Shown: positions 41,830 through 51,267 of the stretch, one piece after another
How the letters are laid out: each line of letters opens with the position of its first letter
Numbering within the stretch: the first letter of the stretch is position 1
Source: Halopelagius fulvigenes
GTDB taxonomy: Archaea > Halobacteriota > Halobacteria > Halobacteriales > Haloferacaceae
Assembly (NCBI RefSeq): GCF_042662625.1
Contig: NZ_JBHSXH010000004.1
Location: 124,001-188,000, forward strand
Direction of reading: 5' to 3'
DNA: 64,000 bases
Position numbers and translations under genes: made by a program
The notes under the pieces: model-generated
Told to the model about the DNA's origin: nothing
Seen by the model: only the letters and a program-made list of their open reading frames with translations
The model's database searches: none

Positions 41830-42129
41830 TCACGCTCCGATTTCGGGGCGGTCGCCGTCCAGTTCGGTCGGTTCGGTCTGTTCGATACGCACGCGCTTGA
41901 TTCGCGTCTGTTCGACCGACTCGATGTGGATCTCGACGTTCTCGAAGCGGAACGTCTCGCCCTCCTCGACGAGTCGGCCTGCTCGGTTGAACACGAACCC
42001 GGAGATGGGGGAGAGGAACGCCGAGAGCCCCATCAGTACGACGAGAGCCGTGGCCCCGGCGAGCGTCACGACTCCCCGTGAGGGGCGAACGGCGTCGAAC
42101 AACGGCGCGTCGGCGACGGCGAGGAACAT
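41830..42129 (-). CDS. Internally deleted CNNM/CorC-like protein
   Basis: 99 residues. An N-terminal transmembrane helix (about 20-42, ATALVVLMGLSAFLS) looks like the first helix of the DUF21 membrane domain of CNNM/HlyC/CorC proteins. It is joined directly to the CorC_HlyC C-terminal domain (GFVFNRAGRLVEEGETF, then ESVEQTRIKRVRIEQ). The other helices and the two CBS domains, normally about 250 residues, are missing. The frame is intact with a good start, so the small protein may still be made, between the peptide ABC operon and the SLC13 gene. Confidence 0.65.
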   Translation of the reverse strand: MFLAVADAPLFDAVRPSRGVVTLAGATALVVLMGLSAFLSPISGFVFNRAGRLVEEGETFRFENVEIHIESVEQTRIKRVRIEQTEPTELDGDRPEIGA

Positions 42130-42162
42130 GTGGAAGGGTGTGTAGCGGAGCGAGGGTGCGAG

Positions 42163-44247
42163 TCAGTCGCCGAGCGATTCGCCGGTCTGCTGGGCGTCGA
42201 TCTCGACCTCGTCGAGGCCGACCCCTTCCTCCTCAGGGAAGTAGCAGGCCGCCGAGTGGTTCTCTCTGGTCGCGGCGTCGAGGCCGGGTTCCGAGCGGCG
42301 ACACTCGTCCGTGGCCTTCGGACACCGCGGCGCGAACGCACACCCCGACGGGAGGTTCACCGGGTCCGGAGGCTCGCCCTCCAGGAGCACTCGCTCGCGG
42401 TCGGCCGACGGGTCCTTCTCCGGCGCCGCCGAGAGGAGCGAGCGCGTGTAGGGGTGAAGTGGCTGCGACGCGAGACTCTCGACGGTCCCCTCCTCGACGA
42501 TGCGACCGAGGTACATGATGGCCAGTCGGTCCGACACCTGCGTCAGGCTCGCGAGGTCGTGGGAGATGTAGACGACTCCGATGTCCTCCGTATCGGCGAG
42601 GTCGCGGAGCAGGTTGAGGAGGTTGACCTTGAGCGAGACGTCGAGCATCGACGCCGGTTCGTCGCAGATGAGGAAGTCCGGGTCGAGGACGAGCGCCCGC
42701 GCGATGGCGACGCGCTGGCGCTGACCGCCGGACAACTCGTGGGGATACTGATCGAGGAACTTCCGGGCCGGCGTGAGCCCGACCCTCTCGAGGGTCTCGA
42801 TTATGGCCGCCTCCCGTTCGTCGGTCCGATAGTCGTGGATCGTCAGCGGCTCCCCAATGAGTTGCCGGACCTTCTGTCTCGGGTTGAGGGAGTCGAAGGG
42901 GTCTTGGAAGATGATCTGGGCCTTCCGGCGGAACTCCTTCATGTTCCCGTCCTGATAGTACTTGTGGGACTTCCCGTCGAAGGTGATCTCACCGCCCGTC
43001 GGCTCTTCGAGGAGTGCCATCGTCTCGCCGAGCGTGGACTTCCCGCAGCCGCTCTCACCGGCGATGCCGACGACCTCGGATCGGTGTACCGTGAGCGAAA
43101 CCCCGTCGACGGCTCTGACGAAGCTCGGGTCCTCGCCCCGAACTTTACTGAGGATCGTCTGGCTCTGGGGGTACCACTTCTCGAGGTCCTCCGTCTCGAG
43201 GATGGTCTCGCCGACGTCGGACTCCGACGATTCCTCTTCGATGATTCCCCACGCTTCCGGGTCCTGCGCTTCCTCTCGCATCTGCGCCGCTTTCCGGATG
43301 TTGTGACACGCCGAGTTGTGGTTCCGGTTCGGGAGGTCGACCGGGTCGGGATGGGACTCCGCGCACTCCTCGGTCGCGAACGGACACCGGTCTTCGAACA
43401 CGCACGAGGTGGGCTCGCTGTCGAGGTTCGGCGGCGAACCCGGGATCGAGACCGGATCGGTGCCTATCTCGTCGAGTTCCGGGAACGAGTTCTTCAGCCC
43501 CATCGTGTAGGGGTTCGTCGGGTTGATGAGGACGTTGTCGACGCTCCCCTGTTCCATCACTTTCCCGCCGTAGAGGATCGAGAGTTCGTCGCACGTCTCG
43601 GCGATCACGCCGATTTCGTGGGTGATGAGGAGGAGCGAGCTGTCGATCCGGTCCTGAATCTCCAGGATCTTGTCGATGATCTTGTCCTGGACGATGACGT
43701 CGAGTCCGGTCGTCGGCTCGTCGGCGATGATGAGGTCGGGTTCCAGAGCGAGCGCCATCGCGATGGTGACGCGCTGGCGCATCCCGCCGCTGAACTCGTG
43801 CGGGTAGTCGTCGATCCGGTCTGGGTCGAGTCCGACGAGGTCGAAGAGTTCCCGCACTCGATCCCGCGCGGTGGACTTCGAGACGTCCCGGTGTTTCTGG
43901 ATCGCCTGTCGGATCTGGGCGCCGGTCGACATCACCGGGTCGAGCGAGTCCATCGCGCTCTGCGGGATGTACGCGATGTCCTCCCACAGGATGTCGCGGC
44001 GTTCCTGCTCCGAGAGGTTCGTCAGGTCCTCGCCCTTGAACTCGATCTGGCCCCCCTCGACGTTCCCGTTGTCGGGGAGGAGGCCCAGTATCGCTTCGGC
44101 CGCGGTCGACTTTCCGGACCCGGATTCGCCGGCGAGTCCGTAGTTGACGCCTTCGTCGATGCTGAACGAGATACCGTTGACCGCGTGAACGCTGCTGTCT
44201 TGCGTGTCGTACGTGACCTTGAGGTCTGTGACGTCGAGGAGACTCAT
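42163..44247 (-). CDS. Fused DppD-DppF dipeptide/oligopeptide ABC ATPase
   Basis: 694 residues, two complete ATPases in one chain. First: Walker A at 40-48, signature FSGGM at 152-156, Walker B IIADE at 173-177. Second: Walker A GESGCGKST at 397-405, signature LSGGQ at 505-509, Walker B LICDE at 526-530. Each half ends with the C-x5-RCP-x5-C element of the OppD/F C-terminal domain (281-295 and near the end). It powers the DppBC permeases; its ATG overlaps the DppC stop by 4 bases. Fusion fixes a 1:1 stoichiometry of the two ATPases. Confidence 0.93.
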   Translation of the reverse strand: MSLLDVTDLKVTYDTQDSSVHAVNGISFSIDEGVNYGLAGESGSGKSTAAEAILGLLPDNGNVEGGQIEFKGEDLTNLSEQERRDILWEDIAYIPQSAMDSLDPVMSTGAQIRQAIQKHRDVSKSTARDRVRELFDLVGLDPDRIDDYPHEFSGGMRQRVTIAMALALEPDLIIADEPTTGLDVIVQDKIIDKILEIQDRIDSSLLLITHEIGVIAETCDELSILYGGKVMEQGSVDNVLINPTNPYTMGLKNSFPELDEIGTDPVSIPGSPPNLDSEPTSCVFEDRCPFATEECAESHPDPVDLPNRNHNSACHNIRKAAQMREEAQDPEAWGIIEEESSESDVGETILETEDLEKWYPQSQTILSKVRGEDPSFVRAVDGVSLTVHRSEVVGIAGESGCGKSTLGETMALLEEPTGGEITFDGKSHKYYQDGNMKEFRRKAQIIFQDPFDSLNPRQKVRQLIGEPLTIHDYRTDEREAAIIETLERVGLTPARKFLDQYPHELSGGQRQRVAIARALVLDPDFLICDEPASMLDVSLKVNLLNLLRDLADTEDIGVVYISHDLASLTQVSDRLAIMYLGRIVEEGTVESLASQPLHPYTRSLLSAAPEKDPSADRERVLLEGEPPDPVNLPSGCAFAPRCPKATDECRRSEPGLDAATRENHSAACYFPEEEGVGLDEVEIDAQQTGESLGD

Positions 44248-45164
44248 GATTCTGTCTGAATTTCTGGGTTGATGACTTCCTCGTAGGCACGGCCGACGAG
44301 GAACACCGAAGTCGTGATGGCGGCGATGCCGATAGCCGGCGGTAGGACCCACCACCAGGCGATGCGGATGTTCCCGGACGTGAACACCATCCGGAGCATC
44401 CGACCCCAACTCGTCGTCGTCGGATCGCCGAAGCCGAGGAACGCGAGGCTCGCCTGCGCGGCGATGGACCACGCGACACCGTAGGCCGTGTACAGGAAGC
44501 CGATCGGCAGGACGTTCGGTGCCACGTGGTAGAACATCGTCCGGAGGTTACTCGCTCCGCTCGCGCGCGCGGACTTGACGAACGTCCGTTCGCGGACGGA
44601 GAGGACCTCAGAGCGGACGACGCGTGCCGGCATCTTCCAGAGGAACGCGGCGATCACGCCCGTGATGAGCCAGATGTTCGGCGTCATGAAGGTCAAAAGC
44701 AGCAGCGCCATCGGCGTGAACGGGAGCGAGAACGTCAGGTCGGTGATGCGCATCAACACCTCGTCGACCCACCCGCCGTAGTAACCGCTCACGAGTCCGA
44801 CGAGGAAACCGATCGCACCCGTTCCGATGCCGCCGAACAGTCCGACGATGAACGTCGGCCGCGCACCCGCGAGGAACTGACTCAGGACGTCTTTCCCGTA
44901 GGCCGTGGTGCCGAACGGCGCCGCGGCGTTCGGCGACGAGAGCCGCATGATACTCCCGTCGGCGTTCTTGACGTCGTACCCGATGGGGTCGTGCGGCGCG
45001 AGTACCGGTCCGAAGAGGCCCAGGACGACGAAGGTCCCGATGACGAGGACTCCCGCCAACGCGAGCCTATCCTGGCGGATGAACGCGAGTTGCTCCTTCA
45101 GCGCGCGCTTCCAGGCGTTGACCCGTTCGAAGACGACCGCACCGTTCTTCGACTCCGCGCTCAT
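44244..45164 (-). CDS. dppC: Dipeptide/oligopeptide ABC permease DppC
   Basis: 306 residues. N-terminal SKNGAVVFERVNAWKRALKE, then the DppC-type start GPVLAPHDPIGYD, six membrane helices and the loop VRERTFVKSARASGASNLR. The start overlaps the dppB stop by 4 bases. Confidence 0.92.
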   Translation of the reverse strand: MSAESKNGAVVFERVNAWKRALKEQLAFIRQDRLALAGVLVIGTFVVLGLFGPVLAPHDPIGYDVKNADGSIMRLSSPNAAAPFGTTAYGKDVLSQFLAGARPTFIVGLFGGIGTGAIGFLVGLVSGYYGGWVDEVLMRITDLTFSLPFTPMALLLLTFMTPNIWLITGVIAAFLWKMPARVVRSEVLSVRERTFVKSARASGASNLRTMFYHVAPNVLPIGFLYTAYGVAWSIAAQASLAFLGFGDPTTTSWGRMLRMVFTSGNIRIAWWWVLPPAIGIAAITTSVFLVGRAYEEVINPEIQTES

Positions 45165-46156
45165 GCGGTCCCACCTCCGCTGGTCGAGACGGTCGGATCG
45201 AAGTACGCGTAGAGGACGTCGGCGACGAGGTTAGCGATGATGACCGCGAGCGCCATGATGAACACGGCCGCTTGGACGACGGGGTAGTCCTGTTGCTGAA
45301 TCGCCATGACGAGGGCGCGGCCGATACCCGGCCACGCGAAGACGACTTCCAACAGGATGAGGCCCTGGAAGATCATCCCGAGCCGAAGCGCGAAGTACGT
45401 GAGGACCGGCAGCATCGAGTTTCTGCCGGCGCGAGCGAGTTGTTCGAGTTCGGTCAGCCCCTTCGCCTTGTGGAGTTTGAGGAACTCGGAGCCTTTCTTC
45501 TCGATGACGCCGTTCCGCGCGAGTAGCAGGAAGTCGCCGCTGTAGTAGAGGACGGCGACGCTGAACGGCAGGATGTAGTGGTGGAGGAAGTCCATCGAGA
45601 GGTACGTCTCCGTGAACCCGCTGGGCGCCGCGGTGATGTCGCGCATTCCGAACGCGGGCACGACGTTCAGGGTGTACGAGAAGACGATCACGAAGATGAT
45701 CGCCGTGATGAACACCGGCGTCGACCGGAGGTACGTCGTCGTGATGATGCTGAACTTCTCGAGCGTGCTCCCGCGGTTCCACCCGACGAACATGCCGAGC
45801 AGCGTGCTCAGAACCGCCGTCGTAACGAGCGCCGGCACGAGCAGGATGAGCGTGTTGAACAGTTTCGGTCGGATCACCTGCCAGACCGGTTCGCTCTGGA
45901 GGATGGAGTACCCGAACTGGAACGTGAGGATGTTCTTGAGGTACGTCAGGTACTGCTGCCAGAGGGGCTGGTTCAGCCCGTACATGGCCATAATCTCGTT
46001 GACCTGCTGTTCGGTGAGGTTGCCGGCCGTGATGAGCGCCTCGAAGGGGCTCCCCGGCAGGAGTCGCAGGACGACGAAGATGACCGAAACCGCCACCAAA
46101 GTCAGCACCGCGGCGATGGCGAACCGCTTTGCGAGGAAGCGCTGGAACTCGCTCAT
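45161..46156 (-). CDS. dppB: Dipeptide/oligopeptide ABC permease DppB
   Basis: 331 residues from the ATG at 46156. MSEFQRFLAKRFAIAAVLTL and RLLPGSPFEALI form the typical DppB start; the EAA-type loop reads FLKLHKAKGLTELEQLARAG. Downstream helices end with WPGIGRALVMAIQQQDYPVVQAAV, a well-conserved DppB region. It is followed by dppC and the fused ATPase and preceded, 282 bases upstream, by the binding protein gene. Confidence 0.92.
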   Translation of the reverse strand: MSEFQRFLAKRFAIAAVLTLVAVSVIFVVLRLLPGSPFEALITAGNLTEQQVNEIMAMYGLNQPLWQQYLTYLKNILTFQFGYSILQSEPVWQVIRPKLFNTLILLVPALVTTAVLSTLLGMFVGWNRGSTLEKFSIITTTYLRSTPVFITAIIFVIVFSYTLNVVPAFGMRDITAAPSGFTETYLSMDFLHHYILPFSVAVLYYSGDFLLLARNGVIEKKGSEFLKLHKAKGLTELEQLARAGRNSMLPVLTYFALRLGMIFQGLILLEVVFAWPGIGRALVMAIQQQDYPVVQAAVFIMALAVIIANLVADVLYAYFDPTVSTSGGGTA

Positions 46157-46438
46157 CGCGCCACCTCCTGGTCTCTGGTGGTCACTTCGGGCTGTGCGTC
46201 TCGAAGTCGTTCGTGCGCGCGGCGGCCGCACGCAGTGTACTGGCGTGCGGTCGCTCTCGTGGTATCTGGTATCGGATGCATATCTCGACTTGTCGTTGGT
46301 CGCTTACCCCGCGGACGGTCACAGGACCGGGGAGACCCCGGCGCGTAATGACGCGGCTGTGTCGACGCGAGGCGCTTCCGCGACGGCGTTGTGTGTGGGA
46401 CCATGAGTTGGGTCGGCTTGGGTGGTCGCGTGGGCGAG

Positions 46439-48388
46439 TTACGAGAAGTCCGATTGCCCGAGCTCCTCGCGGCGCTTGTGCGTGTTTCCGGTCTGTATTC
46501 GCTCGACGAAGGCGGCCCAGGCGTCACCGTTCGGGAAGCGGATGTTCCCCCCGGAGTCCCAGGTGTAGCCCGCCTTTTTGAGGATCGTCTTCGCCTCGTC
46601 GACGCTGTGAGAGTATTCCGGGGTGTCCTCGGTGTGCCACGGGTTGATCGGGGAGATCGGGTTCTCGCCGTTGGGAACCGTCGCTTTGCCCCGCAGCACG
46701 CTCTCGGTGAACCCCTTCTTGTCGACCGCCTTCGCGAGGGCGACGCGGAACTCCTTGTCCCGGACGAGCGGACAGGAGAACATCAGCTTCACGTCGAGAG
46801 GCGCGAAGTTGTCGGCGACCATCTTCTCGATGCCGTCGGTCTTCGCCGCCCGGTCTGCCTGTCCGTTCGATAGCGTCGTCCCGATAGCGTCGATCTTGCC
46901 CTGCTGGAGGGCCCCCAACATGGAATCGACGTTGCCGACGTTCACCCAGACGACGCCGTCGATACCGGAACCGCTCGCGAGGCGGTCACCGAGGTACTTC
47001 CCGCGCGTCTGCTCGTCGAACAGCCAGTGGTCTTTGTTCGCCGACACGGTGAGCTTCGAACCCTGCTCCCAACTCTCGTACTGGAAGGGCCCCGTCCCGA
47101 TCGGATTCTCCGGGTTGTGCTGGGAGGGGTTGTCGACGTCCTTCCACTTGTGCTTCGGGATGATGACGCTGCGGACGACGCGTTGCGTCATGAACGCGGC
47201 GTCGGGGTATTTCAGGTTGAAGCGGACCTTGTGGTCGCCGAGGACCTCCGCGCTCTCGATCGGTTCGTAGAACGGGACCTGGCTGGTCGAGGAGTGCTCC
47301 TTGTAGAAGTCGACGGTGAACTTGACGTCCTCCGCGGTGAACGACTCGCCGTCGTGCCACGTGACGCCCTCGCGAAGGTCGAATTCGATGGTCGTGTCGT
47401 CCGTGAACTTAGCGTTCGTCGCGAGTGCCGGCACGACTTCGAGGTCCGGATTCGCGTCGAAGAGGCCGTCGTAGACGTACTTGAGGCGTTTCTCCTCGGC
47501 ACCCCCCGCCGCCCACGGGAGGTTGAGGGAGTTCATCGACGTCGTCACACCCTTGACGTACGTCGTCTCGTCGGTCTTCGGCTGGAGGTTGACTTCCGTC
47601 CACCGGAACGAGTCTCCGGTCGGCCCGTTACCGGGCGTCTTCACGTATCCCTTCCACTTCTTCCGGTTCGCCGCCGTGATCACGTCCGGGAACAGGCTGA
47701 TGATACCGCCGACGTCCTCGGCAAATATCCGCTGAGCCTTCGAAACCAGCTCTTGGCGCTTCTTCTTGTCTCCGGTAACGGTTCGCTGTTTCTCCAGAAC
47801 CTCGTTCAGTTCGGGATTGAAGTAGTTGTCGTAGTTCGAGGGATTGTCCTTGTGCCGACGCATCAGTAGCGGGTTCGGATCGAGTCCTCGCTGCGGGTCG
47901 GGGCCGTGCGTGCTCATCGAGATGACGGCCTGCAGGCCCGGCGTGTTCCAACTCTGCGCGTAGAGTTGGTTGAGCGGCCGGTCGTTGAGCGAGACGGAGA
48001 GGCCGAGGTCGTTCGCCGCCCGCTTCACCATGAGCGCGTGTTCGCGCATCCACGGGTCGTCTTCGCTCGAGAACTCGACCGGGATCGGATCGAGAACTGC
48101 GCCCGCTTTCGCGGTGTAGTCGAGCGGGGGCTTCTCCGCGTCGATGTTCGACCAATCGTGCCAGTACTTGGTCTCGACCGACTCGGGCGCTCCCTCGGGG
48201 ACCTTCGCTTCGAGGCTCTGCCCGCTACTCGTTCCGCCACCGTTGGATCTGTTACTACACCCTGCCAGCGCGGTCAGCGCCGCCGTACCGGCTGCGGTCG
48301 CCGCGAGGTATTCGCGCCGACTGAATCGGTCGTCTGTACCCGAGCGCTCCGATTTGTCATGGTCTTTCGATTCCATGTACCCCTCCAT
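46439..48388 (-). CDS. dppA: Peptide ABC transporter substrate-binding lipoprotein (family 5)
   Basis: 649 residues, longer than the usual 520-600. Tat signal FSRREYLAATAAGTAALTAL with lipobox LAGC. The SBP_bac_5 fold shows the features EFDLREGVTWHDGESFTAEDVKFTVDFY and PIGTGPFQYESWEQGSKLTV near the middle and RDKEFRVALAKAVDKKGFTESVLRG later. The order is unusual: the conserved family 5 start (YDGLFDANPDLEVVPALATN) appears only after about 300 residues, so the first part carries an extra segment with its own C-terminal-like block (INRPLNQLYAQ...). Binds peptides or other cargo for DppBC. Confidence 0.88.
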   Translation of the reverse strand: MEGYMESKDHDKSERSGTDDRFSRREYLAATAAGTAALTALAGCSNRSNGGGTSSGQSLEAKVPEGAPESVETKYWHDWSNIDAEKPPLDYTAKAGAVLDPIPVEFSSEDDPWMREHALMVKRAANDLGLSVSLNDRPLNQLYAQSWNTPGLQAVISMSTHGPDPQRGLDPNPLLMRRHKDNPSNYDNYFNPELNEVLEKQRTVTGDKKKRQELVSKAQRIFAEDVGGIISLFPDVITAANRKKWKGYVKTPGNGPTGDSFRWTEVNLQPKTDETTYVKGVTTSMNSLNLPWAAGGAEEKRLKYVYDGLFDANPDLEVVPALATNAKFTDDTTIEFDLREGVTWHDGESFTAEDVKFTVDFYKEHSSTSQVPFYEPIESAEVLGDHKVRFNLKYPDAAFMTQRVVRSVIIPKHKWKDVDNPSQHNPENPIGTGPFQYESWEQGSKLTVSANKDHWLFDEQTRGKYLGDRLASGSGIDGVVWVNVGNVDSMLGALQQGKIDAIGTTLSNGQADRAAKTDGIEKMVADNFAPLDVKLMFSCPLVRDKEFRVALAKAVDKKGFTESVLRGKATVPNGENPISPINPWHTEDTPEYSHSVDEAKTILKKAGYTWDSGGNIRFPNGDAWAAFVERIQTGNTHKRREELGQSDFS

Positions 48389-48499
48389 TGTGAGTTATTT
48401 ACACTCAAGATATTCCCGAAGGACGATGATGAAGATCGTTCTTTATAAGGAGTGTCTGTCACCTGACGTTTGCACGGACTCGGAGCGGGGAACCGTACT

Positions 48500-49153
48500 T
48501 CAGAAATCGTTCGGGCCGTAGATCAGTGCAAGCAGAGCCCGTTCGGCGGTACGGAGTCGCTCGCTCAGCGTGGACTGCGCGATGTCCAGTTCCTCGGAGA
48601 GTTCCTTGGCCGAAACCTCCCGGGGAACGTCGAAGTAGCCGAGTGTGTAAGCCGTCTCCAGGATTTCCAGCTGTTCGGTGGAGAGCTTCGTGGTTAACAC
48701 CTCCATTAACCGTCCGCTATCGAGGGGTTCGCCCGGCTGTTCGATCTGGTTCACGCTCTGTAGTTCGAACTTCCCGAGCGTCTCCTTGATCTCGTCGGCG
48801 AGTTCTCGAAAGTCCTCCCACTCGCGGGTCGTAACGACTACCTCGAACAGGTCGTCTTGGTAGACGATCCGGTTCGGGATGGATTCTTTCCGAAGTACGA
48901 TCCCTAAAATGAACGGGTAAGATTCGTTCGCGAGGAGCGTGAGGCGCTTCACCGTCACGTCGGTCGGACCCGTCGGAATCGTGCGCGTATAGAAGAGGGA
49001 CGTCCCGGAGATTCCGCTCAAGAGTTCCGCCGGGTCGAAATCCTCCGTCGCAGAGATCGTGAGCGACTCGATCCACTTTCCGTCCTCGACGTAGAAGGCG
49101 TTGTCGAGTTCGATGCTCCGAACCTCGTCGAGCGTGTTCGCGATTTTGGACAT
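48500..49153 (-). CDS. HTH-10 (Bat-like) transcriptional regulator
   Basis: 217 residues from the ATG at 49153. The C-terminal HTH-10 domain (about 155-212) reads LSTEQLEILETAYTLGYFDVP, REVSAKELSEELDIAQSTLS and ERLRTAERALL. The N-terminal sensor domain has no cofactor motif. It precedes the peptide ABC genes on the same strand by 111 bases, so it is likely their regulator. Confidence 0.92.
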   Translation of the reverse strand: MSKIANTLDEVRSIELDNAFYVEDGKWIESLTISATEDFDPAELLSGISGTSLFYTRTIPTGPTDVTVKRLTLLANESYPFILGIVLRKESIPNRIVYQDDLFEVVVTTREWEDFRELADEIKETLGKFELQSVNQIEQPGEPLDSGRLMEVLTTKLSTEQLEILETAYTLGYFDVPREVSAKELSEELDIAQSTLSERLRTAERALLALIYGPNDF

Positions 49154-49495
49154 CACCCCCGTCGGAGTCGTTCGAAACTCAACTCGTAGAATGGTATCTC
49201 ACCTCTGTTTCGTTCAGGGATAACCGTATATACCTTCACCGATGCCTCCGGGCGGGAACCGGCGTCGTAGCGTTCAGACGCCTTCCAACCGCTAGTTGCC
49301 GTGACAAGATCGGAGCTCTCCGAGACGGCGAAACGGGCGGGACTCCGTCGGCCGCGGAAAGTCGACAGTTCCTCTCGGAACGTACACCCGGTGGCGGCGT
49401 ACGCGCCGTTCCCACTAGTTGGAGCATCGGTACGGAGCGGATACTATCCAGATACTAACACATTAATCCGTCCTGTACGCTCTATTTCGCACGGG
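49154..49495. other. Intergenic region leading into the glycosyltransferase pseudogene
   Basis: About 340 bases; no intact gene. The final 35 or so bases (from about 49461) still resemble the promoter and leader of the glycosyltransferase gene at 2085-2150, so the copied segment began upstream of the coding sequence. Confidence 0.45.
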
Positions 49496-49696
49496 AATCC
49501 CTATTCTTCGCGTGGAAATACTTGCGAAAAGATTGAACGGACGGCCGAGTCGGGCGAGGCGAACCGAACCGTGGCCGACGGTGGCGTGCGAACGGACGCA
49601 CTTGCCGTGATTCGGGGATACGACGAGGAGGCGACCATTGGAAGTGTCGTCCGCGAAGCGCACACCGTCACGGAGGAGGGCCTACACGGCGTCGAT
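49496..49696 (+). pseudogene. 5' fragment of a family 2 glycosyltransferase gene
   Basis: About 67 codons aligned without gaps to the start of the 2152-3081 gene and its leader. Shared strings are RTDAL, EEATIGSVV versus NEAATIGSVV, and SGEA-RTV. The catalytic P-A-Y-N is now R-G-Y-D, and the frame leaves the alignment at the nucleotide-binding DDG motif, after which no glycosyltransferase sequence follows. A degraded duplicate. Confidence 0.7.
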
Positions 49697-50074
49697 CTCC
49701 CGCTTAGCGGTGGTATCTCGCTGGCATTCCGATCGACTTGCCGGTTTCGTTGTCAGAATCATCAGCATTTTCCTTCCCGGCGCGGTTCCCTCCTACCTTC
49801 TTCTTCGGATTATCGCGCAGCGACGACTTGCGGAGTGCGGTAGAGACGACGCTCACAGAACCGATCTGTGAAGGGGTAGTACAGGCAAGTTCTCGGTCGC
49901 TTGGCATCCCGCTTCTGATAACTGGTAGGCTTCGTTGACTGGAGTTGGCGACGCTGATGACGCCCCATTTGGAGATATGTGGAGCTTGAGACCGACCTGA
50001 GACGCTACACACGCGGGCTTTGGCTACGACAATTCATCAACACGTTCTAATCAGAAGGTAGAGATAGCCTAGAT
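49697..50074. other. Intergenic region after the pseudogene
   Basis: About 380 bases with no recognisable gene. Overlapping short frames on both strands have no family signature. Confidence 0.4.
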
Positions 50075-50953
50075 ATGCCCTCCCCAGATGGACCCTCCAC
50101 AAAGAACCAGGCGTTAGTGACTGCGCTTCAGTGGGGTCTGGTTCAGACGTTCGTCCTCGATACGCTCGGTCGACTTCTCCGAAACTATTACCGCGCATCG
50201 ACGGACGCGTTCTTTCCACCTGATTGGGTGGCATCAATTCAATTTGCGGCCCCGCTGGGTCTCCTCGTTGGCAGCATTAGTGGCTATCGGTGGGTGACTA
50301 GCGGTCGAGCCGCGACGTTGGCGTCGGCGCATCGTAACCGTGTGGTATTCGTCGGGTCGCTTCTCGCAGGCTGGACGCTCGCTATCGTCCCGACAATGGC
50401 ATTCCAATGGCTCCTCGGAGACCAATTGTTCTCGACGCCGTACTTCGTCCTCCCAACTCTCACGGCGGTTGCGGTCTTCGTCGGCTCGTACCTACTCGCC
50501 TATCGAGTCGACCCGAAGTGGTACCGTCGTCATCGGACCCAACTCCTCGGCGCGGTCAAAGGTGCGTTTACTGGGCTGGTGATGGGATTCATCGGGTTCA
50601 TCGCATACGCTGGATATCTCGCTGCAACTCAAACGAACTATAGTATCAGTGGTGGGCCTGGGATCGTCGTGGCCGTGGGTCTCGGGGCAATTGCCGGCTA
50701 TCTCCTGACTGATACGGAACGTAGCGGAGACCGCTCTACAGAATTTGTTGTCCTTTTGATTTTGTTCGTTCTCACATTTAGTCTCGTCACGACCCTCGGT
50801 ATGGTCATACTCGGGGTCGTTGGGGTGCCACTGTTCGGATTTTCTTCGTCATTCATCTTGCCTCTCATCCCACTCGTCTTAGCGCTCGCACTGGCCGGTT
50901 ACTTGGCGTACGGAGTTCGGACGACGTTCTATCAACGATTCGTCGGTCGGTAG
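50075..50953 (+). CDS. Multi-pass membrane protein, unknown function
   Basis: 292 residues with seven to eight hydrophobic segments, starting after a polar N-terminus (MPSPDGPSTKNQAL). Glycine-rich helices such as AGWTLAIVPTMAF and GFIGFIAYAGYLA. No family is recognised. The ATG at 50075 follows a decayed region; its GC content is lower than that of neighbours. Confidence 0.65.
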   Translation: MPSPDGPSTKNQALVTALQWGLVQTFVLDTLGRLLRNYYRASTDAFFPPDWVASIQFAAPLGLLVGSISGYRWVTSGRAATLASAHRNRVVFVGSLLAGWTLAIVPTMAFQWLLGDQLFSTPYFVLPTLTAVAVFVGSYLLAYRVDPKWYRRHRTQLLGAVKGAFTGLVMGFIGFIAYAGYLAATQTNYSISGGPGIVVAVGLGAIAGYLLTDTERSGDRSTEFVVLLILFVLTFSLVTTLGMVILGVVGVPLFGFSSSFILPLIPLVLALALAGYLAYGVRTTFYQRFVGR

Positions 50954-51267
50954 TCAACGGCTGAGCACCGGCGCTGTTGAAATCTTTAGTCAGTAACGAC
51001 TTGTCGGGTGTACTGACTAGAACACACGAATCGGTCCCCGGCCCAGTACTGGACGCGGCCTACATACGTCGGTGAATACAGCGTCTATATCCAGCAGGCC
51101 GTTCGTATCAGCCGCTGAGAAACGCAAGGGGGCCAACTGATTCAGAACGGCCCGCCACCGGCAACCACCTGAAGAGATTATCCCGCTCGACCACCGAGAA
51201 CCCGTATGCAGTGGTGTGACCAGCCTACGAGAGTAACCGGGAGCGAGGATGTGAGCGCCCAGAACCG
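50954..51267. other. Intergenic region
   Basis: About 314 bases; no gene or clear regulatory element is seen. Confidence 0.45.

Noticed and set aside
42130..44259. Long plus-strand frame opposite the fused ATPase
   Set aside because: No motif; the minus strand carries two full ABC ATPases.
50954..51267. Possible insertion sequence scar
   Set aside because: No terminal repeats or transposase fragment could be shown.
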